A stretch of DNA of 64,000 bases, from NCBI GenBank assembly GCA_001724025.1, contig MEDJ01000023.1:124001-188000 (forward strand), written 5' to 3'. The notes beneath the pieces were generated by a model. It was not told the DNA's origin. It searched no databases and worked only from the letters and a program-made list of their open reading frames with translations. Positions 1 to 8,653 of this stretch are shown one piece after another. The translations under genes and the position numbers were made by a program. The DNA is from Acidobacteria bacterium SCN 69-37. GTDB lineage: Bacteria; Acidobacteriota; Vicinamibacteria; Vicinamibacterales; SCN-69-37. The first letter of the stretch is position 1, and every line of letters starts with the position of its first letter.

Positions 1-634
1 TCAGCTGTATGAGCAGGCCGAGCTTGCCGGTGATCCCATCGGCCGAATAGACGACAGGGGTGGCGAACATCCAGGCGGTGATCGCAATCTCGAACAGGTA
101 TTTGACGTCCCTGTAGAAGAGGTTCGCCATGGCGAGCAGCAGCGACACCGCCATCGTGAGGACCAGGTGCACGATCACGACGAGCGGCAGCCACGCGAGA
201 TGAGCGCCGACGCCGACCCCGAAGTAGAGCATGAAGGCGATGAGGACGAGGCTGCCGATCAGGAAGTCGACGAAACAGACAGCCACGGCGGAAAACGGGA
301 AGATCTCCCGGGGAAAATAGATCTTCGACACGAGGCTCGAGTTGCTCGTCAGCGAGTTCACCGCGAACCGGAGCGAGGAGGCGAAGAAGTTCCAGACCCA
401 GAGGCCGCAGTACGCGAACAACGGATAGGCCACCGGCGTCTCGAGCGGGGCGACCCGCATGAAGATGACCGAGAAGACCACGGTGTTCACGAGCGGCATG
501 AACACCGCCCAGGCAAACCCCATGGCCGTCTGCTTGTAGCGCAACAGCAGATCGCGCCAGGTCATCTGGAACAGCAGTTCCCGATATTCGATCTGCTCCG
601 CGATTACTTCCCGACAGTCGTCAATCACTCGCAT
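1..634 (-). CDS. ABC-2 type polysaccharide/lipid exporter permease (3' part lost at window edge)
   Basis: The minus-strand frame opens with ATG at 634 and stays open to base 1, so the C-terminus lies outside the window. The product starts with a cytoplasmic amphipathic stretch (YRELLFQMTWRDLLLRYKQ) typical of Wzm/TagG-type permeases. At least four hydrophobic segments follow, around residues 38-58, 68-90, 108-135 and 148-170. The family forms the membrane channel that, with a Wzt/TagH-type ATPase, exports O-antigen, teichoic acid or other glycans across the inner membrane. The ATPase should lie further left and is not visible. The gene starts 36 bases after the PKS stop on the same strand, so co-transcription is likely, suggesting export of a product made by this locus. 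The ORF track misses it because the frame has no stop. Confidence 0.85.
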   Translation of the reverse strand, partial: MRVIDDCREVIAEQIEYRELLFQMTWRDLLLRYKQTAMGFAWAVFMPLVNTVVFSVIFMRVAPLETPVAYPLFAYCGLWVWNFFASSLRFAVNSLTSNSSLVSKIYFPREIFPFSAVAVCFVDFLIGSLVLIAFMLYFGVGVGAHLAWLPLVVIVHLVLTMAVSLLLAMANLFYRDVKYLFEIAITAWMFATPVVYSADGITGKLGLLIQL

Positions 635-670
635 GGTTCTCCATTCGTCGTGCGTCGTGCAGTGGTGTCG

Positions 671-3600
671 TCAGTCGATCACTGACAGTACTCGCCGGGC
701 CAGATCCGGGACGATGGGCGGATCCAGCATCTCGAGGTGGTCGCCGGGCAGATCGAAGACCTCCAGCGGGCCGGCGGCAATGCCGCGCCAGCCCATCATC
801 TCGACCTGATCGGAGGATATCGTGGTGTTCGTATCGTAGGTGGCCGACCGGAACAGGGCCACCCGCCCATGGTACGGCCTCGGGTGATAGGACGTCATGA
901 CCCGGACGCTCGCCTCGATGAACTGCTGTTCGAGGACCTCCTGGGGCAGCGGTTCGCCCGACCGGTGCACGGACGTCGTGATCGCCGAGTTGCGGGCCGC
1001 GCGGAATCGTCGCTTGAGACGATGCTGGAACTGGAGCGCGCCGTGCACGACGGTGGCGATCAGCCCGTTGGCCAGGTAGCGGACGCTCTCGATCGGCGAG
1101 GTCGTAACCAGCCGCCTGGCGTGACGTCGGAGACGGGCGCCAAAGTCCGGTCCCGTGTTCGACAGCCAGCTGTCGAACACGAGGAGCGCTTCGACGGTTT
1201 CCCCTGCCGCCGTCAAGCGCTGCGCCATCTCGAGCGCAATCGGCCCGCCCGCGCACGAGCCAATCAGCACGTACGGGCCGGATGGCCGGACCTGGCGCAT
1301 TTCTTCGAGGTACGCCCCGGCCAGATCCTCGGCCGTGCGTGGCCCGCCGTACGGGAGTTCGCGACCGTCGAGCCCGGCCGGTGCCTGCAGTCCGTAGAAC
1401 GGGCGGTCCTCGCCGAGCAGCGGCACCAGGTGCCTGTAGAACAGCACCTGGCCGGCGCCGGCGTGGACGGCGAAGATCGGCGTGCGGTGGCCCGCCGGTC
1501 GGATCGGCACGAGGCTGCGGACGCCGGTCAGGGGCGACGCTGCTGCCGGGGGCGCCGGATCGCCAGCCTCGTCATCCGTGGCCGTCGGCGCGGCCGGACG
1601 CCGCTCGTCGATATAGGCCGCCAGTTGCCTGACGGTTCCCGAGGAGAAGAAGAGCGTCAGCGGCAGGCGGACGCCTAGGCGTCGCTCCATCTGGGTCGCC
1701 AGGCGGACAGCGAGCAGCGAGTGTCCCCCCAGCGCGAAGAAGTCGTCGTCGATCCCGACGTTGTCAGCGCCGAGCATGTCGGTGAGTGCCTCGACCAGGG
1801 CGCGTTCCGAGGCTGTACGTGGCGCCGTCGAGGGCCCACTGCCGGTGCGGTCGTGCGCGCGCGCGGCCGGTGCAGAGAGGCGCGCGGCTGCCGCCGTCAG
1901 GTCCGCGAGGGTCTTCGGTCCGACAGCCACCTGGGCGATCGGCAGGGACCGGAGCACGGCCAGGAACGCCTCGGCACCTTCCTCCGGGCGGATGGCTTCG
2001 GTCAGATCGATGGCCGTCCTTCGCGCGGGCGTCGACGCGGTCGCGCCGAGACTGACAGCCGCGTTGGCGTCCAGCCGCCTGGCCGCGAAGCCGGTGATCT
2101 CGACGAGCGGCTGACCCGTGGTCGTGCAGATCGTCACGTCCACCACCACCAGATCACGCGACGCCTCGCCGGGTCGGCTGAGCCGCGTGTGACAGGTGAG
2201 CCGCGTCTGCCGCAGCGGGGCGTGGATACGCACGCTGTCGTACGACAGCGGTACGTAGAAATCGCGCGCGACGTCATAGCCGTCGACGAGCAGCGGACCC
2301 ATGGCCGTCGCGACGTCGAGCACCGCCGGGTGCAGGTCGAATGACGGCAGGTCGCTGGCGGCGGCGACCGCGATCTCGAGATCGGCGAGGACTTCGTGCG
2401 TGCCCACGTGCGCATCGACACGTGTCGTCCAGCGCGGACCGGTCTGGAGGTGGCGCAGGTTCGGGGTGGGATCGGTTGCCGGCACCGGGCACCGCGCGCG
2501 AATGGCGGCGAGATCGAGGGCGGCCGGACCGGGTGCCGCGTCGGTCGTCACCAGGCCGCGCACGTGCTCGGTCGACCCCGCGCTGTCGTCTGACGACATC
2601 ACGAACGCGCCGCCCGCCGCGATGGTCACGTGCAGCACCCTCGAATCGCCCGTCACGACGAACGGCGAGAGGAAGACGACGTCGCGCAGCGTCGTGGTGC
2701 CGGTGGTGCGGCCGATGACGTGCGCCGCCTCGGCGGCCATCGCCAGGTACGACGTCCCGGGCAGCAGGGCGGTGCCATTCGACAGCCGGTGCTCGGCGAG
2801 CACCCAGTCCGCGTCAGGCGCGAAGGCCGTGGCGAAATGGTGCTCCTGCCCCGAGGCTCTGTGGTAGCGGAGCAGTGCTCCCGCCGTCTGCTGATAGCTG
2901 CTGTCGATGATGGCCGGTGACGCGGGCTCGCGCAGCATGCCTACGTCGCGCCAGGCCTGCCAGTCGATCGAGACGGTGGGGCCACGGTCCGGCAGACCCG
3001 ATCGCGCGTGCGCGAACGCGTCGAGAAACGCGTTGGCCGCGGCGTAGTCGAACTGGCCAGGCAGACCGAGCATCGCGCTGACCGACGAGCAGTTCACCCA
3101 GAAGTCGAGCGACAGGTGATCGAGCGCCCGGGCCAGGTTCAGCGTGCCGGCGACCTTCGGCGCCAGCACGCGACGCGCATCGTCCGCGGACTTGAGTGCC
3201 AGCAGGCTGTCGGCCATCACGCCGGCCGCGTGGACCACGCCATGGATCGGGCCCATGCGCGTCGTGACGTCCTGCACGAGACGGTCGACGTCCGCAGCAA
3301 CGGCGACGTCGGCGGTCATCAGTACGACCTCGGATCCGCGCGCTTCGATCGCACGGATCCGCTGGATGCGTTCGGCCTGCAGATCCCCGGCCGGCGCTGC
3401 CTGGGTGATCGCGTCCCAGGAGTTTCTGGGCGGCAGGGGCCGCCGGCTGACGAGGACGATCCGCACACGTGCCTGGCGCGATAGCGCGTCCGCGATCGTC
3501 AGCGCGATCCCGCCAAGGCCGCCCGTGATGAGGTACGTGCCGTGCTCCCGGATCGCCGCCGGGGCCTGCGTGACCGGAAGCCTGGCGAAGTCGGGGAGCC

Positions 3601-6600
3601 ATCGTTCGCCGCGCCGCAGCGCCACGCGCGCATCGCGGCCCGACAGGATCTCGGACACGATCGGCGCCGCGACGTCCGACGCGTTCGACTCGTCGTCGCT
3701 GTCGCTGCCGGCGCTGATGTCGATGACGGTCGTCGAGAGCGGTGCCAGTTCCGCCGCGACGACGGCGAGCGCGCCGGCGGCGAGGGCCTGCCCGGGATCG
3801 CGCGCGCGTTCGTCGTGGACCGAGAAGAGTTGGCGCGTCAACAGCACGAGCCGCTGCCGCCCAGCCGATCCGGAGTCGCCGAGCGCACGCGCGAGCGCCA
3901 TCAGCGCGAAGAAGTCCCGCGTGGGATCCGCATCCGAGGCCAGGCGCCAGGCGATCAGGATGTGCGTCGGCGCGCGGTCGATGGCCGAGAGATCCGCGAG
4001 CAACCGGGCGACGTCGTCCTGCGACTCAGGGACGATGACGGCCGTACCGTGTACGGGATCGGGGGCGACGTAGTAGTCGCCGGGCATGGCCACGGTGACG
4101 GTGGCGCCGCGCGATAGCGCCTGGGTCGCGATGTCGGCGACATCCGCCTCGTTCGGCGCGCAGATCAGCCAGTGCGTACTCGCGGCCGTGGCGTCAGCCA
4201 CGCGGGGCGCCCGATTCCAGACGGGAATCCTGAGCCAGTCGCCCACGTGTCGCGTGCCGTCGGTTGCCTGACGGACCGGCGACGGCGCGCTGGTCGAGGG
4301 CGCGTCGATCCAGTAGCGCACGTGCTCGAACGGGTAGGTGGGCAGCGGCACGCGGCGCCGTGCGGTGCCGTGGAATGCCGCCCAATCCACAGGCTGACCG
4401 GCGATCCAGGCGCGGCCGAGTGCGCCGTACAGGACGGTGAGATCCGAGACGGCATCCTGCGGATGGCGCATCGACGCCAGCACGGGCACCTGCGCGTCAG
4501 CCGGCAGGTGCTGGCGGGCCAGCGTGCCGAGCGTTACGCCGGGGCCGACCTCGATCAGCACGCGGTCTGGCTGCTGCAGGATCGTCGACAGCCCGTCGGA
4601 GAAGCGCACGGTCTGCCGCAGGTGGGACACCCAGTAGTCGTGACGCGTGACGTCGGCCGGATCCGCCCACTGCCCGGACAGGTTCGAGATGAACGGGATC
4701 GTCGGCGGCGACAGCGTGATGCGCGCGACGCACGCCCGGAACGCCGGCAGGTGCGGCTCGAGCATCGCCGAATGCGCCGCGACCGCGATCCGGAGGCGGC
4801 GACTCTCGATCCCCTCGGCGGCAAGGGCCGCTTCCAGTCGATCGATCTGATCGACAGGACCCGACACGACGGAGAGCGTCGGCGCGTTGGCCGCTGCCAG
4901 GCCCAGGTCTCCCGTCAGCCGCGGGCGCAGGTCCGCCGCGCTCATGGGCACGCTGAGCATGGCGCCGGCAGGCAGCTGCTCGAAAATGTCGCCGCGCGCC
5001 TTGACGATCGTCAGGGCATCCTCGAACGAGAAGACGCCGGCCAGGCACGCGGCGGTGTATTCGCCGAGCGAGTGTCCGGTCATGGCCGCCGGCTCGACGC
5101 CCCACGACATCCACAGGCGGCCGAGGGCGTACTCGATGATGAAGATCGACAGGATCGAGTGCGTCGATTGCTCGAGCGTCCGCGCCGCGTCCTCGAATCG
5201 CGTCGGTTCGGGGAACAGTGCGGGACGCAGGTCGATGCCGTGAGTCGCGCGCAGATACTCGAGGCCGCGATTGACCTCGTCCCGGAACACCGGCTCGCGC
5301 TCGTAGATCTCGCGGCCCATGTCCGGGTACTGCGCACCACCGCCGGGGAACAGGAAGACGACCGACGGCGTGCCCGCGATCCGCTGCCCGTCGATGACGC
5401 GTCGTCCCTCGTCACCGTGCAACCGTCCGATCGCCTCCGGCAGATCGTCGCAGACGACGACCCGCCGGTGATCGAATGCGCGTCGTCCGGCCTGGAGTGT
5501 CCAGGCCACGTCGGCGGGATCGAGCGACGGGTGTGCGGCGAGGTGCGCAGCGAGTCGGCTCGAGGCGGCATCGAGCGCCGCCGCACTCCGCGCCGAGAGC
5601 ACGAGGATTGTCGGCGTCTTGCCGGGCTCGACGGCTGGTCGTGCCGGGGCCTGCTCCAGCACGACGTGCGCGTTCGTGCCGCCAACTCCGAGCGAGGTGA
5701 CGCCGGCGCGTCGCGGGCCGTCCGGCTGCCAGGGCTGCAGGCGCGTGTTGACGAAGAACGGCGTCTCGTCGAACGGGATCGCCGGGTTCGGCTCTTGGTA
5801 GTGCAGGCTCGGTGGCAACTCCGCGTGTTCGACGGCCGAGGCGGCCTTGATGAGTGACGCCACGCCCGCGGCCGTGTCGAGGTGCCCGATGTTCGTCTTC
5901 AGCGAACCGATGGCGCAGAAGCGCGTGCGCGACGTCTCGCGGCGGAACGCTTCGGTCAGCCCGGCGACTTCGATGGGATCGCCGACGGGCGTGCCCGTCC
6001 CGTGCGTCTCGATGTACGTCATCGTGTCCGCGCGCACGTCGGCCAGCGCGAGCGCTTCGGCCACGACGGCGGCCTGGCCGTCGACCGAGGGCGCCAGGTA
6101 ACCCACCTTGCCGGCGCCGTCGTTGTTGACGGCCGATCCGAGGATGACCGCGTGGACGTGATCGCCGTCGGCCAGCGCGTCAGTCAGGCGACGCAGGACG
6201 ACGAGCCCCGCGCCGCTGCCGAAGACCGTGCCCTTCGAGGCCGCATCGAACGCGCGGCAATGTCCATCGGGCGAAAGAATCTCGCCGTCTTCGTAGAAGT
6301 AGCCCTGCCGGTGCGGCAGTTCGATCGTGACGCCGCCGGCCAGGGCCATGTCGCACTCGCCGCCGAGCAGGCTCTGGCACGCGAGGTGGACTGCGACGAG
6401 CGACGTGGAGCACGCCGTCTGCACGCCGACGCTGGGGCCGCGCAGGTTCAACTGGTACGACACGCGCGTCGTCAGGAAGTCCTTGTCGTTGCCGGTGTGG
6501 CGCACGAGGAACGTGCCGACCGACGCCATCAGCGCGTGGTTGGGGAGGAGGTGGCGTGCGAAATACGCCTGCATCCCGCAGCCGCCGAAGATCCCGATCG

Positions 6601-6961
6601 GGCCGTCGAACGATTCGGGCACGTGGCCTGCGGCCTCGAGGGCTTCCCATGCGCACTCCAGGAAGTGCCGGTGCTGGGGATCCATGATGGCCGCATCGCG
6701 CGGGCTGAAGCCGAAGAAGCCCGCGTCGAACGACTCCATGTCGTCGAGAATCGCCGCCGCCTTGACGTAGTTCGGCGCCGCCAGGTCGCTGGCCGGCACC
6801 CCGGCCGCGCGCAGATCTGCATCGGAAAGCGGCTGGATCGCCTCCCGGCCGTCGCGGATCAACTGCCATAGTTCGGCGGCCGAACGGGCGCCGGGAAAGC
6901 GGCCCGCCATCCCGACGATCGCGATGGCGTTCTGGGGAAGGGTGCCGGTGGGCTGGCTCAT
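671..6961 (-). CDS. Type I modular polyketide synthase, KS-AT-KR-DH-ACP-TE
   Basis: This is a 2096-residue single-module megasynthase that builds and releases a reduced polyketide in the cytoplasm. The ketosynthase spans about residues 12-435, with active Cys184 in TACSTS and the His motifs ETHGTGT and NIGH. The acyltransferase (about 530-840) has Ser631 in GHSLGEY; its substrate loop reads VAAHS, so malonyl versus methylmalonyl choice is not decided. The ketoreductase has a structural half from about 900 and a nucleotide-binding GGLGGIA near 1140, with Tyr in FDYAAANAF near 1304. The dehydratase has HRLSNGTALLPG near 1390 and DLHPAVLD near 1545. The carrier domain has GGHSLLA near 1750. The C-terminal thioesterase has GSCAGG, giving Cys1903 where Ser is usual. 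KR before DH is not the usual modular order. It is the last gene before the exporter permease. No enoylreductase is visible. Confidence 0.95.
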   Translation of the reverse strand: MSQPTGTLPQNAIAIVGMAGRFPGARSAAELWQLIRDGREAIQPLSDADLRAAGVPASDLAAPNYVKAAAILDDMESFDAGFFGFSPRDAAIMDPQHRHFLECAWEALEAAGHVPESFDGPIGIFGGCGMQAYFARHLLPNHALMASVGTFLVRHTGNDKDFLTTRVSYQLNLRGPSVGVQTACSTSLVAVHLACQSLLGGECDMALAGGVTIELPHRQGYFYEDGEILSPDGHCRAFDAASKGTVFGSGAGLVVLRRLTDALADGDHVHAVILGSAVNNDGAGKVGYLAPSVDGQAAVVAEALALADVRADTMTYIETHGTGTPVGDPIEVAGLTEAFRRETSRTRFCAIGSLKTNIGHLDTAAGVASLIKAASAVEHAELPPSLHYQEPNPAIPFDETPFFVNTRLQPWQPDGPRRAGVTSLGVGGTNAHVVLEQAPARPAVEPGKTPTILVLSARSAAALDAASSRLAAHLAAHPSLDPADVAWTLQAGRRAFDHRRVVVCDDLPEAIGRLHGDEGRRVIDGQRIAGTPSVVFLFPGGGAQYPDMGREIYEREPVFRDEVNRGLEYLRATHGIDLRPALFPEPTRFEDAARTLEQSTHSILSIFIIEYALGRLWMSWGVEPAAMTGHSLGEYTAACLAGVFSFEDALTIVKARGDIFEQLPAGAMLSVPMSAADLRPRLTGDLGLAAANAPTLSVVSGPVDQIDRLEAALAAEGIESRRLRIAVAAHSAMLEPHLPAFRACVARITLSPPTIPFISNLSGQWADPADVTRHDYWVSHLRQTVRFSDGLSTILQQPDRVLIEVGPGVTLGTLARQHLPADAQVPVLASMRHPQDAVSDLTVLYGALGRAWIAGQPVDWAAFHGTARRRVPLPTYPFEHVRYWIDAPSTSAPSPVRQATDGTRHVGDWLRIPVWNRAPRVADATAASTHWLICAPNEADVADIATQALSRGATVTVAMPGDYYVAPDPVHGTAVIVPESQDDVARLLADLSAIDRAPTHILIAWRLASDADPTRDFFALMALARALGDSGSAGRQRLVLLTRQLFSVHDERARDPGQALAAGALAVVAAELAPLSTTVIDISAGSDSDDESNASDVAAPIVSEILSGRDARVALRRGERWLPDFARLPVTQAPAAIREHGTYLITGGLGGIALTIADALSRQARVRIVLVSRRPLPPRNSWDAITQAAPAGDLQAERIQRIRAIEARGSEVVLMTADVAVAADVDRLVQDVTTRMGPIHGVVHAAGVMADSLLALKSADDARRVLAPKVAGTLNLARALDHLSLDFWVNCSSVSAMLGLPGQFDYAAANAFLDAFAHARSGLPDRGPTVSIDWQAWRDVGMLREPASPAIIDSSYQQTAGALLRYHRASGQEHHFATAFAPDADWVLAEHRLSNGTALLPGTSYLAMAAEAAHVIGRTTGTTTLRDVVFLSPFVVTGDSRVLHVTIAAGGAFVMSSDDSAGSTEHVRGLVTTDAAPGPAALDLAAIRARCPVPATDPTPNLRHLQTGPRWTTRVDAHVGTHEVLADLEIAVAAASDLPSFDLHPAVLDVATAMGPLLVDGYDVARDFYVPLSYDSVRIHAPLRQTRLTCHTRLSRPGEASRDLVVVDVTICTTTGQPLVEITGFAARRLDANAAVSLGATASTPARRTAIDLTEAIRPEEGAEAFLAVLRSLPIAQVAVGPKTLADLTAAAARLSAPAARAHDRTGSGPSTAPRTASERALVEALTDMLGADNVGIDDDFFALGGHSLLAVRLATQMERRLGVRLPLTLFFSSGTVRQLAAYIDERRPAAPTATDDEAGDPAPPAAASPLTGVRSLVPIRPAGHRTPIFAVHAGAGQVLFYRHLVPLLGEDRPFYGLQAPAGLDGRELPYGGPRTAEDLAGAYLEEMRQVRPSGPYVLIGSCAGGPIALEMAQRLTAAGETVEALLVFDSWLSNTGPDFGARLRRHARRLVTTSPIESVRYLANGLIATVVHGALQFQHRLKRRFRAARNSAITTSVHRSGEPLPQEVLEQQFIEASVRVMTSYHPRPYHGRVALFRSATYDTNTTISSDQVEMMGWRGIAAGPLEVFDLPGDHLEMLDPPIVPDLARRVLSVID

Positions 6962-7109
6962 GACCTGTAGCGGGCGAACGATCGCGACATGCTGATTTTA
7001 TGGAGTTCCGACGGCACCCCTTGCGCGCTTTGGCGCGTGTCCGCACAGTTTGCACGGCAACACGGCCCGCACGCACGGTGTCGGGACCTGGACGACGGGA
7101 CGGCAGGTG

Positions 7110-7367
7110 TCAATGCGCGTCGGTGACGACCTCGTCGCACCCGCGACCGCGGGTCGTACGAGGGACGAGGGGCCGTGCGAGCGCCGGGGAGGACTTCAAC
7201 GCACGACTCACGCTCATCAGCAGGAGCCCCGTGATGATCGCACGGGAGGCCTCTTCGTGCAGACCCGTGGCGGCGGTCACCGCCAGGGCCATCAGCAGGA
7301 GCACACCGGCGGTCACGGCACTTCGGCCCGTACGTGTCGGCGACTCGGTGAGCGGCTGGGCGTCCAT
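7110..7367 (-). CDS. Possible small two-helix membrane protein
   Basis: An 85-codon minus-strand frame from ATG at 7367 encodes two hydrophobic stretches (AVTAGVLLLMALAVTAA and RAIITGLLLMSVSRAL) followed by a basic tail. It sits between the PKS and the terminator of the PEP-CTERM gene, on the same strand as both. The ORF track shows a longer version opening at 7640, but that would run back through the terminator hairpin, so the ATG at 7367 is preferred. I see no clear ribosome binding site and recognise no family. It could be a real short membrane gene or a chance open frame in GC-rich DNA. Confidence 0.35.
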   Translation of the reverse strand: MDAQPLTESPTRTGRSAVTAGVLLLMALAVTAATGLHEEASRAIITGLLLMSVSRALKSSPALARPLVPRTTRGRGCDEVVTDAH

Positions 7368-7525
7368 GTCCTGTACGGGGAGCAGGACTCGTACCGTCCA
7401 CCGCGACGGGCCACGCTCCGCGATCGCCTCGAAAAACCGGCCGCCGAGGCACCCCGGACCGGGGTGGTGCGATCGAAGACATCCCGGGAGCAGACTGTTG
7501 TCGTCAGCGCTGCGCGTTCCGAACA

Positions 7526-7569
7526 TAAAAGCACGGGCGGTGTGCTTCGATGGTCGAAGCACACCGCCC
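7526..7569 (-). terminator. Rho-independent terminator of the PEP-CTERM gene
   Basis: A perfect 16-bp inverted repeat (GGGCGGTGTGCTTCGA and its complement) with a 3-base loop lies 24 bases behind the PEP-CTERM stop codon. On the minus strand the stem is followed by GTGCTTTTATG, a short T tract. Position, strand and structure fit an intrinsic terminator ending the transcript of the minus-strand exosortase operon before the PKS. Confidence 0.85.
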
Positions 7570-7593
7570 GGAGGGAAGACCTGTGCGTGCGAG

Positions 7594-8409
7594 CTAGACG
7601 GACGCGGCTGCGTCCTTGCGCCGCCGCCGGCGGGCGGCAATTCCGGCGCCCACCAGCCCTGTCCCGAACAGCACCATCGTCGTCGGCTCGGGAATCGGCT
7701 GCTGCGTCACCTGGGCCCAGAGCAAGGTCGACGTCGTGCCGAACTCGGGCGACGTGAAGTTGTTCTGGAACGGTCCGCCCGCGGCCGTCGAGAACCCCAG
7801 GACCTCGAAGAGGTACCGGTCGTTACCGACGTCGATGAACGAGGCCAGCGACGGCAACGCCACCTGGACGTTGTCGTCCGAGCAGCCCGCACCCGTGCAG
7901 TTGTTGTCCGTCTCCTCGTGGAGGAAGTCGAGCTGCAGGTTGATCGGCGTTCCGCTGCCGTTGTGGTTGAGCGTGAGGTCGTACGTGACAGAACCGACCG
8001 CCTCGGAAATCGGGTAGTTGAGGTGATCGAATTCGCCCAGCACGAATGGCGTCGAGCCTTCGCTGAACGTCAGCGTGCCGTCGAACGCATCGAAGTTGTA
8101 GCCGCTCGTGTAGAGGAGGTCGAACCCTCCCTCTTCGAGCGGACGCATGCAGGCATCGCCCCCGACGGTGAACGAACCCCCATCGAACGCGAGCTGCTCG
8201 GGCGTCAGGTCAGAGGTGAGCACGCCACCGGCCCAGCGCACGCTGTCGACGGCGGTACCGGGCGCGTTGTCGTAGTCGACGCACGGCGCGTATCCCGGCG
8301 CAGCGACCGCCCCCTGCCAGGCACCAGTGCCAACCGACAGCTGGAGCGGACCGGCGGTCAACGGCGCGGCCACCAACATCAAACCCAGGGACATCAATAA
8401 TCGTTTCAT
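7594..8409 (-). CDS. PEP-CTERM sorting-signal protein
   Basis: A 271-residue secreted protein. The start at 8409 (MKRLLMSLGLMLVAAPLTAG) is chosen because it opens directly into a Sec signal peptide; the longer ORF from 8541 adds about 44 unlikely residues. The body is Gly/Thr/Asn rich and beta-type with paired Cys residues. The C-terminus carries the tripartite PEP-CTERM signal: PEPTT, then a hydrophobic helix (VLFGTGLVGAGIAA), then RRRRRK. Exosortases cut and anchor or release such proteins at the cell surface, usually together with exopolysaccharide. The cognate exosortase is encoded about 3 kb upstream in the same direction. The specific role of the mature protein is unknown. Confidence 0.92.
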   Translation of the reverse strand: MKRLLMSLGLMLVAAPLTAGPLQLSVGTGAWQGAVAAPGYAPCVDYDNAPGTAVDSVRWAGGVLTSDLTPEQLAFDGGSFTVGGDACMRPLEEGGFDLLYTSGYNFDAFDGTLTFSEGSTPFVLGEFDHLNYPISEAVGSVTYDLTLNHNGSGTPINLQLDFLHEETDNNCTGAGCSDDNVQVALPSLASFIDVGNDRYLFEVLGFSTAAGGPFQNNFTSPEFGTTSTLLWAQVTQQPIPEPTTMVLFGTGLVGAGIAARRRRRKDAAASV

Positions 8410-8653
8410 GAGAGGTTCGAGAATCCTTCCAAGGTGCGTCATCGCACGGCGCGTATAAAAGCACGATCCATGCCTGACGATATCATTCTTGAAATCAGCA
8501 ATCGGCAATCTGTAAAGCATTGCGAACAGTGGTGTTGCCAACTCGCCACGCTGGCGGTCTGCCGTGTGATGTCAGTCGGTGCCGCCCTGAGTGGAGACAG
8601 AAGTCTGCTTTGAGGATGACTGTGTCGGCTGAGCGACAGTCGAGCCTGCCCCC

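Noticed and set aside
4172-5857. 561-aa plus-strand ORF inside the PKS
   Set aside because: Antisense to the AT and KS domains, low-complexity Arg/Gly/Asp composition.
8410-8560. Sigma-54 promoter (TGGCA...GC) upstream of the PEP-CTERM gene
   Set aside because: A TTGGCAACACC...TTCGCA stretch exists on the minus strand, but the GG-GC distance is about four bases too long for a -24/-12 element.
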